A stretch of DNA of 15,325 nt from Ignavibacteria bacterium (GCA_026417195.1 JAOADS010000031.1:1-15325); one strand, 5' to 3'. Shown: positions 7,485-15,127, counted from the first letter of the stretch. Notes: a model not told the origin generated them from the sequence alone. Made by a program: numbers and translations.

Positions 7485-9172
7485 CAGTAATCTATTCTGA
7501 AGCTTCCCCAGAATATATTATCAGAAAGTTTCCTGTTATCCTTTATGAAATCGAAATTTCTCATTTGATACCTTAATGTAATAAAATATTGCCTTATTGG
7601 CTGCCATGTTATCTCAGCTGATAATATGTTTCTGTTCAGCCTTACTCCGTTAAGAAATTTATTCCTTATCAGAAAATCTCCTCTTCCGTTAAGGATATCT
7701 GACCCCACGTTTACAGGATTTCCGAGAGAATCGAGATAATTCAACCCCGTTCTCTGAAGCTTATAGGTCAGAGAAAGGGACAGTCTTGAACCAAAATTAT
7801 ATGCCAGCCTGAAAGCATGTTCATCAGAATTAGGGTTAAGTGAATGACCGATAGGAAGATTCCAGTGGGAATATGAATTATTGATTTCCCTGTGAGAATA
7901 AACAAAGGGATCCAGTCTCGTATATTCATAAATAAATCTCAGATTAGGTAACATGAAAGCGTTCTGCCAGTTCAGTCCGCCCTGAAATCCGAATTTATTG
8001 TCATTTCCCTTTGTGCTATCGGATCCTAAAGTTTCAAAATTAAGATCATCTATAAGAAGGCTGCCCTGAAGAGACAAGCTCTTTACCGGATAAAATTCCA
8101 TGTCAATTCCAAGCAAAGTGTTGTTTGAATTCTTACCGGGTAATTCAGTATTCAGATCTGCAGAAGTGAGAAAACTTATAGGATTAAGGAAAGCAAAATT
8201 TACGGGAACGTTACTGTAAATAACCATTTCACTGAAGCCAAGTTTAAATACATTATTGAAGAACGGTCCAAGCTCCAATCTGTGAAATACAAGATATTTC
8301 GACTGAAGCTGAACACCAGCAGAATCGTTACCAACTATACTTGAGTGGGAGAAACTATATTTGATTTTTTTATACTGAAGATCCAGTTTTATGAAATCAA
8401 AAGGAGCAGAATTCTGATTGGATAATATAAGTTTGTCAATATATCCGGTTCCGTACCTTAAAGCCTCTTTTCCGAAGGTAAGCCCAAGCCATTCTCCCTT
8501 TGGTGAATATCTCAGATGCCCTTCATAGCTGTCAAAAGTCCGGCCACCTTCGCTTATAAACTTTCTTGTGGAGGCAAGCACCGGATCAAGAAATGCTGTT
8601 TTGCTGGCATCATAAGTTGTGCCTCCGAGCCTTACACCGTTTGTAAGTTTAAGATAATAACCCACAGAACCAAACAACGTACCCCTTATCCTTGTCCCAA
8701 GTTGTCCAAGCAGAACATGAGGTTTACCGGCAGAGTCTCCGTCAAGTCCCATATATCTGATCTCACCCAATCCGTCCCAGAAAAATGATACATTTGAATC
8801 AGCTGTAGCCCATAGATATTTCTGTTTCCTGTCTGAAAAAAGTTCTGACAAACCTTTTTTTGAAAAAAATAGAGATGATTTGTTCAAAGCTCCTGTTAAG
8901 TCATAGCTAAACTCCGTTAAATAGTCATCAAGAAGCTTTTTATCTGTTACTGTGAGTTTGTTTCTCCTGCTCTGAATTTCCATGAGATGTGAAGCTATTT
9001 CTCTTCTTGAAACTGGTCCCATCGAAGCTGAATATCCGGTAATGATTTTATTAACTGTCATTCTGTCAAGATAATCATAAACAGGATTAGAAAGCGGGAC
9101 AAGTTCAACCTGAGATAAAGAGGAAAATTCAAATAAAAATAAAAAGAAAACTAAAGTATATATTTTTCTCAT
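7484..9172 (-). CDS. Wzi-type capsule assembly outer-membrane protein
   Basis: A 562-residue exported protein. The signal peptide is MRKIYTLVFFLFLFEFSSLSQ (cleavage near residue 20). Next comes a helical N-terminal section with the pattern seen in the capsule-assembly Wzi family: NPVYDYLDRMTVNKIITGY, then the SRREIASHL helix. The rest (about 130-562) is many amphipathic strands with aromatic ends (for example GLTFGKEALRYGTGY and LRFIYEYTRLDPF), ending in SFRIDY as an outer-membrane beta-barrel should. E. coli Wzi is a barrel lectin that anchors capsule to the cell surface. Here the family match and the surrounding sugar genes suggest a surface-glycan role, but direct capsule binding is inference. 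It starts 27 bases after the SIS-isomerase stop and overlaps the M20 gene by one base. Confidence 0.78.
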   Translation of the reverse strand: MRKIYTLVFFLFLFEFSSLSQVELVPLSNPVYDYLDRMTVNKIITGYSASMGPVSRREIASHLMEIQSRRNKLTVTDKKLLDDYLTEFSYDLTGALNKSSLFFSKKGLSELFSDRKQKYLWATADSNVSFFWDGLGEIRYMGLDGDSAGKPHVLLGQLGTRIRGTLFGSVGYYLKLTNGVRLGGTTYDASKTAFLDPVLASTRKFISEGGRTFDSYEGHLRYSPKGEWLGLTFGKEALRYGTGYIDKLILSNQNSAPFDFIKLDLQYKKIKYSFSHSSIVGNDSAGVQLQSKYLVFHRLELGPFFNNVFKLGFSEMVIYSNVPVNFAFLNPISFLTSADLNTELPGKNSNNTLLGIDMEFYPVKSLSLQGSLLIDDLNFETLGSDSTKGNDNKFGFQGGLNWQNAFMLPNLRFIYEYTRLDPFVYSHREINNSYSHWNLPIGHSLNPNSDEHAFRLAYNFGSRLSLSLTYKLQRTGLNYLDSLGNPVNVGSDILNGRGDFLIRNKFLNGVRLNRNILSAEITWQPIRQYFITLRYQMRNFDFIKDNRKLSDNIFWGSFRIDY

Positions 9173-9199
9173 GGCAATATTATTAAATTTCAGACTGGC

Positions 9200-9772
9200 T
9201 TATTCAGCAAGCCCTTTAAGTTTCTCCCTGAGTTCTAGTATTACGTAATGAAAAACAATCGAGTGAATACTTTCAGCAGTACACATTTCATTAAGTGGAA
9301 CATGAAGGGAATGCCTGACCATCTTCCTGAGTTTTCCACCATCATATCCCGTTACTCCTATAGTTACTAAACCATTACTGTTTGCCCATTCAACTGCCCT
9401 GACTATATTCGGACTGTTACCTGACCCGCTGATTGCAATGAGGTAATCGCCCGGAGAAGCGAATGTTCTCAACTGCTGCTCAAATACAGATTCATATCCT
9501 TCGTCGTTCCCCTGTGCTGTGATGAAAGGTGTGTTGTCTGTAAGACTCAGCGCCTTAATTCTTTTTCTCTGATTCGGATCTTTTCTTGTACCTTTTGCAA
9601 GATCCTGTGCAAGATGTGAAGCATTTGCTGCGCTTCCGCCATTGCCTATTACAAATACCAGTTTATCGTTCCTGTAAGCCAGAACGAGCTGCTCCAGAAA
9701 ATTATTTATCTCCTCAACATTCAGAGCGTTAAGAGTATCATTGATTAATGTTTTGTATGAACTGAAATCCAT
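9200..9772 (-). CDS. SIS-domain sugar isomerase, GmhA-like
   Basis: A 190-residue single-domain SIS protein resembling sedoheptulose-7-phosphate isomerase (GmhA). Visible motifs are the phosphate loop VIGNGGSAANASH (41-53), LSLTDN (75-80), QGNDEGYESVFEQQL (87-101), the second SIS loop ISGSGNSPNIVRA (114-126), VTGYDGG (139-145) and the C-terminal helix AESIHSIVFHY (166-176). GmhA turns sedoheptulose 7-phosphate into D-glycero-D-manno-heptose 7-phosphate. The catalytic glutamate of E. coli GmhA (HFAEE, E65) aligns with D57 here (HLAQD), while the histidine (H53) and C-terminal Glu/His remain. It may therefore be a divergent heptose isomerase or use another sugar phosphate. The neighbouring HddA-like kinase favours heptose chemistry. 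It lies 16 bases downstream of the epimerase gene. Confidence 0.85.
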   Translation of the reverse strand: MDFSSYKTLINDTLNALNVEEINNFLEQLVLAYRNDKLVFVIGNGGSAANASHLAQDLAKGTRKDPNQRKRIKALSLTDNTPFITAQGNDEGYESVFEQQLRTFASPGDYLIAISGSGNSPNIVRAVEWANSNGLVTIGVTGYDGGKLRKMVRHSLHVPLNEMCTAESIHSIVFHYVILELREKLKGLAE

Positions 9773-9788
9773 TTTAAATTTTTTTAAT

Positions 9789-10907
9789 TCATGTTTTTAT
9801 TACTGTTCTTACAACATTAAGATTCTTCATTGTCTTTTCAGCGTATTCAAGTATATCTTCTATATCAGTCTGAGATCTCAGATAATCAGCATATTCTCTC
9901 ACACTGTCTTCAGCACTTCGTTTGGGAAACCAGCCAAGCGATTTCAAAGCAGAAATATCAGAACAGGCATGTCTTGTATCTCCGAATCTGTACTGCCCGT
10001 TTATTATAGGTTTAAGATCTTCCCTTCCGAATTCTCTGGATACTATTTCTGCAAATTCCTTAACGGTGTATGACTTTCCTCCTCCGACATTGAAAACCCT
10101 GTAATCAGCCCTTTCATCTTCAAGGACCAGAATATTTGCATCCACAACGTCATGAATGTTTACAAAATCTCTCATCATCATTCCGTCTTCATAAACAACT
10201 GGTGCCTTACCGAAATAGTAACTGAGTGAAAATATTCTGCATGCACCGCTGTACATATTATAAAAAGACTGTCTCGGTCCCTGAACTATGGAATATCTCA
10301 TAGCTACACTGGGAATTTTATATCTCTCTCCGAAATTTAAAGCCATTAATTCCTGTGAATATTTAGACATTGCATATTGGTTAGGAGGATTTGCATAACT
10401 TTCATCGGGCCATACATATTCCATTTTATCACCGTCATCATCAGTAAAATCCCACTGTCCTTTTTCAAGCTGTTCGTTTGTTCTTCTTTTGGGATAGTGA
10501 AAATTTCCTTTTTTGTCTTTGTAAATTCCTTCTCCTGCAACAAACTGAGATGATGCAATGATAAGCTTTTTCACAGGCAGATTTTTAGAAACGATAATTT
10601 CATATATCAAAGCAGTCCCAACTGAATTAACATGAAAGAAAGTTGAGAAGTCCGGCAAATAATCCTGATAAGCTGCAAGATGAAATATATAATCCACGCC
10701 TCTGACTGCATTCTCTATGGTTTGCCTGTCTCTGACATCACCTTCTATAAATTCAGCTTCAGGAGGAATATAGGAAGGTTTGCCTTTCATATGAACAGGC
10801 TTCTGAAGATTATCTAAAATCCTGACTTCATATCCCTTCTGAAGTAAGCGGTCAACTGTATGAGAACCTATAAAACCTGCACCGCCAGTAACTAATACCA
10901 AAGCCAT
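9789..10907 (-). CDS. NAD-dependent nucleotide-sugar epimerase/dehydratase (extended SDR)
   Basis: A 372-residue extended short-chain dehydrogenase/reductase. The NAD-binding glycine motif is TGGAGFIGSH (7-16). Catalytic residues are S119/S120 (IIASSQ) with Y178 and K182 (QYAMSK). RYSIVQGPRQ and RDFVNIHDVV are the usual substrate-side motifs. The long middle insertion (about 128-170, Lys/Asp-rich, ending YVWPDESYANPPNQ) resembles the dTDP-L-rhamnose 4-epimerase/WbiB-like branch rather than short GalE enzymes. It would alter a nucleotide-activated sugar in the cytoplasm. The exact substrate cannot be read from the sequence; GDP- or dTDP-activated deoxy or heptose sugars are candidates. It sits 3 bases after the GHMP kinase and 16 bases before the SIS isomerase, forming a compact three-gene cassette. 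Confidence 0.9.
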   Translation of the reverse strand: MALVLVTGGAGFIGSHTVDRLLQKGYEVRILDNLQKPVHMKGKPSYIPPEAEFIEGDVRDRQTIENAVRGVDYIFHLAAYQDYLPDFSTFFHVNSVGTALIYEIIVSKNLPVKKLIIASSQFVAGEGIYKDKKGNFHYPKRRTNEQLEKGQWDFTDDDGDKMEYVWPDESYANPPNQYAMSKYSQELMALNFGERYKIPSVAMRYSIVQGPRQSFYNMYSGACRIFSLSYYFGKAPVVYEDGMMMRDFVNIHDVVDANILVLEDERADYRVFNVGGGKSYTVKEFAEIVSREFGREDLKPIINGQYRFGDTRHACSDISALKSLGWFPKRSAEDSVREYADYLRSQTDIEDILEYAEKTMKNLNVVRTVIKT

Positions 10908-10910
10908 ATC

Positions 10911-11900
10911 TTACTTAATATCGTAACGAGTTTGATCAAAAATAATTTTACTTCCGTATTTTTCAAGAAGAAATGGTAATTCCCTGTATTCAGAAAGAGC
11001 CTTTCTTAGTTTATCCTGCTTATCCCTTTCGCAGTAAACCAGAAGAAAACCTCCTCCGCCAGCTCCAGAGATTTTCGCTCCGAGTGCACCGGCATCCATA
11101 GCAAGTTCATACATTCTCTCAATCTCCGGATTCGAAACATTTGAAGCAAGTTGTTTTTTATATTCCCAATTCATCCTCAGATTTACACCTATTGCATCAA
11201 GATTACCGGAATTAAGTTTTTCGACAGAGTCCTTTGCCAGTTCCTTGATTTTATTGTGAAACTCTATGGTATTGCTAATGTTTTCTTTCTGTTCCTGAAG
11301 TATTGAGGATGAACTTCTGGTAGTGTTTGTAAAAAAAAGTAGTAAATTCGAACCCAGCTTTCTTTTCAACTCGCTTGAAATCCTGATGTCTGATACTTCA
11401 ACATCGTCATTCTTCTTAAAGCAAAATGTCCTTAGTCCACCGTAAGCTGCTATATATTGGTCTTGCTTCCCAATAGGTTTTTTCAGAATATCAATTTCTA
11501 TTTCACATGCTTCAGAGGCAAGTCTCTCTGCAGTTACAAGCTCGCCGTTATAATGATAAAATGAATGTAACAAACCTACTGTTAGACTGCTTGATGAACC
11601 AAGCCCTGAACCCTCAGAAGGTATATCTGCAAGCATCATAACCTCAAAGCCTTTTCCCATACCCGTAATCTTAGCGGCTTCACGAACCAGATCATGTTTT
11701 ATTTCGTCAACTGAGGTAACGATCTCCTTCAGGGAATAATCAACATAAATTAGATCATCAAACCTTTCTTTTACAATTACATATACAAACTTATCTATTG
11801 ATGTACTTAGTACAAATCCTTCATGTTCCCTGTAATAATCCGGCAGATCGGTTCCCCCACCAGAAAGGCTTATCCTGAGTGGTGTTTGAGATATAATCAT
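10911..11900 (-). CDS. GHMP sugar kinase, HddA-like (heptose 7-phosphate kinase type)
   Basis: A 329-residue GHMP-family kinase. Motif 1 is TPLRISLSGGGTDLPDYY (6-23), the ATP-binding motif 2 is PSEGSGLGSSSSL (94-106), and motif 3 is KISGAGGGGFLLVY (near 280-295). The SGGGTDLPDYY form with IGKQDQYIAAYGG is characteristic of D-glycero-alpha-D-manno-heptose-7-phosphate kinase (HddA) and its relatives. HddA phosphorylates O-1 of heptose 7-phosphate on the way to a GDP-heptose. A GmhA-like isomerase lies two genes downstream, which supports this pathway, but GmhB (phosphatase) and HddC (nucleotidyltransferase) are not in the window. Fucokinase-like specificity is an alternative. Its ATG overlaps, as ATGA, the stop codon that the upstream acetyltransferase would have if its frame were intact. 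Confidence 0.88.
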   Translation of the reverse strand: MIISQTPLRISLSGGGTDLPDYYREHEGFVLSTSIDKFVYVIVKERFDDLIYVDYSLKEIVTSVDEIKHDLVREAAKITGMGKGFEVMMLADIPSEGSGLGSSSSLTVGLLHSFYHYNGELVTAERLASEACEIEIDILKKPIGKQDQYIAAYGGLRTFCFKKNDDVEVSDIRISSELKRKLGSNLLLFFTNTTRSSSSILQEQKENISNTIEFHNKIKELAKDSVEKLNSGNLDAIGVNLRMNWEYKKQLASNVSNPEIERMYELAMDAGALGAKISGAGGGGFLLVYCERDKQDKLRKALSEYRELPFLLEKYGSKIIFDQTRYDIK

Positions 11901-12012
11901 ATGTCTTCAACGGCTCCGTCTTTAAATTTGTATTTATTCCCTGAACTGTCAGTGGCTACTCCTTCATCTGAAAATATAAGTTTCTCTCCGGACTTTGAAA
12001 CCCAGATAATAG
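11897..12012 (-). pseudogene. Out-of-frame C-terminus of the N-acetyltransferase
   Basis: In the -1 frame relative to the gene above, the sequence reads IIWVSKSGEKLIFSDEG, continues ATDSSGNKYKFKDG and ends AVEDI before TGA (11897-11899). This is the expected C-terminal tail of WbpD/WlbB-type acetyltransferases. The stop overlaps the kinase ATG in an ATGA arrangement, as other genes of the operon do. It has no start of its own, so it is best read as the severed end of the same gene. Confidence 0.85.
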
Positions 12013-12465
12013 TCTCGCCGGATTTCCTGCAACACATGCAAAATCCGGTACATCTTTTGTAACGACACTTCCGGCTCCGACAAGTGCATACCTACCTATG
12101 CTGTTACCGCATATAATAGTTGCGTTAGCTCCTATACTGGCTCCCTTTTTAATCAGAGTTTTTACATACTCTTTGTGATGAGCCTTGCTTCTGGGGACAA
12201 GATCATTTGTCAAAACGCAATAAGGACCAAGGAAAACATCATCTTCAATAGTAACTCCGTCCCAGACGGAAATACCGTTTTTTATAGTTACCCGATCACC
12301 TATTTTAACTCCGCTTTCGATAAATACATAATCACAAAGATTACAGTCCTCACCGATTGACACGTTTTTCATTACATGGGCAAATGCCCATATTCTGGTC
12401 TTAGGACCTATATTCTCTGTTTCTACTATTGCATTAGGATGTACAAAGTAAGATTTATCTGACAT
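11956..12465 (-). CDS. Hexapeptide-repeat sugar N-acetyltransferase, WbpD/WlbB type, frameshifted
   Basis: The open frame is 169 residues. Residues 1-151 form a left-handed beta-helix acyltransferase with hexapeptide repeats (IGPKTRIWAFAHV, IGEDCNLCDYVFI, IGDRVTIKNGISV, GASIGANATII, IGRYALVGAGSVV) and a conserved FLGPYCVLTND segment (78-88). This is the WbpD/WlbB/QdtC group, which N-acetylates the 3-amino group of a nucleotide sugar using acetyl-CoA. The normal family ends GNPAR-xxGWVSKxGE. Here residues 152-169 after GNPAR (LLSGFQSP...) are unlike the family, while the expected WVSKSGEKLIFS continues in the -1 frame. One base is missing near 12010-12012; the repaired protein would be 189 residues, the usual length. 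The partner aminotransferase lies two genes upstream. The start is ATG 12465, without a clear Shine-Dalgarno. Confidence 0.88.
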   Translation of the reverse strand: MSDKSYFVHPNAIVETENIGPKTRIWAFAHVMKNVSIGEDCNLCDYVFIESGVKIGDRVTIKNGISVWDGVTIEDDVFLGPYCVLTNDLVPRSKAHHKEYVKTLIKKGASIGANATIICGNSIGRYALVGAGSVVTKDVPDFACVAGNPARLLSGFQSPERNLYFQMKE

Positions 12466-12486
12466 TATGTTGTATGTAATTTAATA

Positions 12487-13944
12487 TTAAATACCGCCTT
12501 TACCCAAAATCATCACCGGAATTGTTTTGAAAAGTATCCTCAAATCAAGCCAGAGAGACTGATTATCAGCGTAATAGAGATCAAGTATAACCGAATCACT
12601 GAAAGTAACATCTTCACGGTTTCTTGCAATTATCTGAGCAAGCCCGGTCATTCCAGGGGTAACTTTATATTTCAGTTTATGCCATTCCTTAAAATGCTTA
12701 TACTCATAAGGAAGACATGGTCTGGGCCCGACAAGACTCATCTGACCTTTCAGCACGTTTATAATCTGAGGGAACTCATCAAGAGAATACTTTCTAAGAA
12801 ACCTTCCTAATGGAGTTATTCTCGGATCGTTCTCTATTTTCTTATAGCCTTTATTTGATGTGATTAATTTTTCCAGATGTTCTATGTGGATTTTAGGATC
12901 ATTATCTGCATACATAGTTCTGAATTTATACCATAGAAATTCCTTTCCGCCCTTACCTATGACATTTGCCTTATAAAGCACAGGTCCCTTTGAAGTTAGT
13001 TTTATCAGAATTGAAATCAGTAGCCATAGAGGAGAAAGTGCAATTATCAGAAAAACTGAAAAACCAATATCAAATAATCTCTTGAATTTTTCAGAATACA
13101 AAGGTGAAGTTTTTTGTGATACTGATATAACCTTAAGATCGTGATACTCTCCTTCATCAAGCTTTGCATTGACTATATCGAAATGATTTGATACAAGATT
13201 AACCTGACAATTAGTCAGTTTGCACATTTCTATCAAATCCAGTAGTTTCTTATTGTCTATGCTCTGTATAGTTATAAATATTTCATCTATTTCCTGATCA
13301 TGAATTACATCATCAAGTATCTGAGTCGTTCCGAGCACGGGAATACGGTTGATTTTCAGACCTGTTTTATCAGGATTATCATCCAGAAATCCGACTAATT
13401 CTATATGATAATGAGGCTTGACTGTTATTATTTCAGCAAAAAATGCTCCGAGGTTACCGGCTCCGATAGCAATGGCACGTCTTGTGAAAAACTCCTTAAA
13501 GTTACCGCCAATATAGTCTGACTTTAAAACCGATCTGAAGATGAAAAGTCTTGTGAAAACAAGTAAAATGTAAGAAGTAAGGAAATAAATTATAACCTGG
13601 GCTCTGGAATCATGAAGTGCTTCCTGAGTCTTGACGAGAAAAATAAACAAAATTATGATGATGCTATCGATAAGCAAACTCTTGAGAATAAGTAAAATCT
13701 GTTCACCTCTTCTCAGAAAATATTTATGTTTGTAAAGCTGGTAATATCTGAATATAGGAATAATAAGTACTGCACCGGTAAGAAATATAATCAGCTTCTC
13801 AGGAAAAGTAGAGCTGTATATATAATCAGGAAAACCAGTTGTTACTATGAGGGCTATATTAAATGCTATGATAGTGCAGAAAAGATCATTTGCTGCAAGT
13901 ATGAGCTTCTTTGCCCCCCATTTTTTTATAAACTCTTCTATCAT
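12487..13944 (-). CDS. Initiating polyprenyl-phosphate glycosylphosphotransferase (WcaJ/WbaP-like)
   Basis: A 485-residue integral membrane enzyme that transfers a sugar 1-phosphate from a nucleotide sugar to undecaprenyl phosphate, the first step of glycan assembly at the inner membrane. Four N-terminal membrane segments (about 14-36, 50-68, 84-104, 117-137) precede a Rossmann-like regulatory domain (IGAGNLGAFFAEI, 160-172; CoA_binding_3 type) and a fifth hydrophobic segment (about 293-314). The C-terminal catalytic bacterial-transferase domain carries KRLFD (288-292), KFRTMYADND (340-349), DPRITPLGRFLRKYSLDEFPQ with the Asp-Glu pair D389/E390, and VGPRP (407-411). All key residues are present. 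Its ATG overlaps the aminotransferase stop by 4 bases (ATGA). The sugar could be the 3-acetamido sugar made by its neighbours; this is inference. Confidence 0.93.
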   Translation of the reverse strand: MIEEFIKKWGAKKLILAANDLFCTIIAFNIALIVTTGFPDYIYSSTFPEKLIIFLTGAVLIIPIFRYYQLYKHKYFLRRGEQILLILKSLLIDSIIIILFIFLVKTQEALHDSRAQVIIYFLTSYILLVFTRLFIFRSVLKSDYIGGNFKEFFTRRAIAIGAGNLGAFFAEIITVKPHYHIELVGFLDDNPDKTGLKINRIPVLGTTQILDDVIHDQEIDEIFITIQSIDNKKLLDLIEMCKLTNCQVNLVSNHFDIVNAKLDEGEYHDLKVISVSQKTSPLYSEKFKRLFDIGFSVFLIIALSPLWLLISILIKLTSKGPVLYKANVIGKGGKEFLWYKFRTMYADNDPKIHIEHLEKLITSNKGYKKIENDPRITPLGRFLRKYSLDEFPQIINVLKGQMSLVGPRPCLPYEYKHFKEWHKLKYKVTPGMTGLAQIIARNREDVTFSDSVILDLYYADNQSLWLDLRILFKTIPVMILGKGGI

Positions 13945-15053
13945 TTTCTGTAGAATTCGGAAATTGATTCACATGTATAGTAAACCATCTCATCCGTCAT
14001 CTCCGGATACATAGGAAGTGAAAGTATCTCATCTGATTGTTTAAGAGCTACAGGAAAATCGTCCGGCTTATGACCAAGGAATGAGTAAGCCTTCTGCATA
14101 TGCAGTGGTATAGGGTAATGTAATCCGGTCTGAATGCTTTTTTCCGAAAGATATTTCACTAATTCACTTCTGTCTGTGACCCTTACAACATATAAATGAT
14201 AAACCGGATTGACATGATCTGGATTATAGGGAGTTACAACTTCTTCAAGGGAAAGTTCTGAAAAGGTTTTATTGTAAAGTGCTGCTCGGCTTCTTCTTTT
14301 TTCTGTCCAGGATTCAATATATTTAAGTTTCACATTAAGCACCCCAGCCTGAATTTCTTCCATTCTGTAATTATGACCCGTTATCTCATGAATATATTTC
14401 TCAACGGAACCGTGCTGACGAAATCTTAACATAAGTTCATATAAATCCATGTCATTTGTAGTAACAGCTCCGCCTTCTCCATAGGCTCCTAAATTCTTTC
14501 CCGGATAAAAACTAAAAGTACCAATGTTACCCAGACCTCCTACCTTCTTCCCTCTGTATTCAGAAAGGTGAGCTTGTGAACAGTCTTCAACAACATATAA
14601 ATTATATTTTTTAGCTATCTCATTTATAGCATCCATCTCGGCCGGCTGCCCGTAAAGATGAACAGGTACAATAGCTTTAGTTTTCGGTGTAATTGACTTT
14701 TCGATTAAACTTACATCAATATTATATGTCCTTGGGTCATTATCTACAAAAACGGGACAGGCACCACATAGAGTAACTCCTTCAGCTGTTGCAATAAAAG
14801 TGTTAACAGGGACTATAACTTCATCACCCTGCCCGATACCAACTGCATGAAGTGCAACATGCAGAGCATCCGTACCGGTACTGACACCAACTGCAAATTT
14901 AATACCGTGAATACGTGCAAAATCCTCTTCAAACTTTTTTACTTTCTTTCCGCAGATATATGCAGTGTTGTCCAGAACATCGTTAATTTCGCTCAGAATC
15001 TCATTTTTAATACCCAAATACTGTGTTTTCAGGTCCACAAAAGGAACATTCAT
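13941..15053 (-). CDS. DegT/DnrJ/EryC1/StrS-family PLP sugar aminotransferase (WbpE-like)
   Basis: A 370-residue fold-type I PLP aminotransferase acting on keto nucleotide sugars. Motifs are FVDLKTQY (5-12), GVSTGTDALHVAL (56-68), EVIVPVNTFIATA (78-90), VVEDCSQAH with PLP-contacting D157 (154-162), and the Schiff-base lysine K186 in SFYPGKNLGAYGEGGA. NYRMEEIQAGVL and QTGLHYPIPLHMQ complete the family pattern. The WbpD/WlbB-like acetyltransferase nearby suggests a 3-amino sugar, as in UDP-2,3-diacetamido-glucuronate (WbpE/WlbC) or dTDP-3-amino-dideoxyhexose (QdtB/FdtB) synthesis; I cannot choose between them. No 3-dehydrogenase (WbpB-type) is in the window. A good Shine-Dalgarno AAGGAG (15066-15071, read leftward) lies 12 bases before the ATG. 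It is first in the eight-gene operon. Confidence 0.93.
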   Translation of the reverse strand: MNVPFVDLKTQYLGIKNEILSEINDVLDNTAYICGKKVKKFEEDFARIHGIKFAVGVSTGTDALHVALHAVGIGQGDEVIVPVNTFIATAEGVTLCGACPVFVDNDPRTYNIDVSLIEKSITPKTKAIVPVHLYGQPAEMDAINEIAKKYNLYVVEDCSQAHLSEYRGKKVGGLGNIGTFSFYPGKNLGAYGEGGAVTTNDMDLYELMLRFRQHGSVEKYIHEITGHNYRMEEIQAGVLNVKLKYIESWTEKRRSRAALYNKTFSELSLEEVVTPYNPDHVNPVYHLYVVRVTDRSELVKYLSEKSIQTGLHYPIPLHMQKAYSFLGHKPDDFPVALKQSDEILSLPMYPEMTDEMVYYTCESISEFYRK

Positions 15054-15095
15054 CTAAACTACTTTCTCCTTTATTGTAAAATTATTCATACATTA

Positions 15096-15127
15096 CAAAT
15101 TTACTTAAAATATATACAGCTCAAAAA
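15096..15127 (-). promoter_or_regulatory. Probable Bacteroidota-type promoter of the glycan operon
   Basis: Read leftward, TTTTTG (15122-15127) is followed by 18 bases after its TTG and then TAAATTTG (15096-15103), matching TTG-N17..23-TAnnTTTG. Transcription would begin near 15090, giving a leader of about 37 bases that contains the AAGGAG ribosome-binding site. Position and orientation suit the aminotransferase gene, and no further coding sequence is visible upstream to 15325. This suggests the operon starts here. Confidence 0.45.

Noticed and set aside
9741..10073. Plus-strand open frame of 110 codons opposite the epimerase and SIS genes
   Set aside because: Shadow of two strongly recognisable genes; the sequence is Phe/Ser-rich with no domain pattern.
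12000..12020. Programmed -1 ribosomal frameshift in the acetyltransferase
   Set aside because: There is no slippery heptamer or obvious downstream structure, and the out-of-frame product would lack conserved residues; mutation or a sequence error is simpler.
11823..12062. Plus-strand open frame of 79 codons across the frameshift region
   Set aside because: It is antisense to the acetyltransferase tail and kinase start, has no family signature, and the minus-strand proteins are clearly recognisable.
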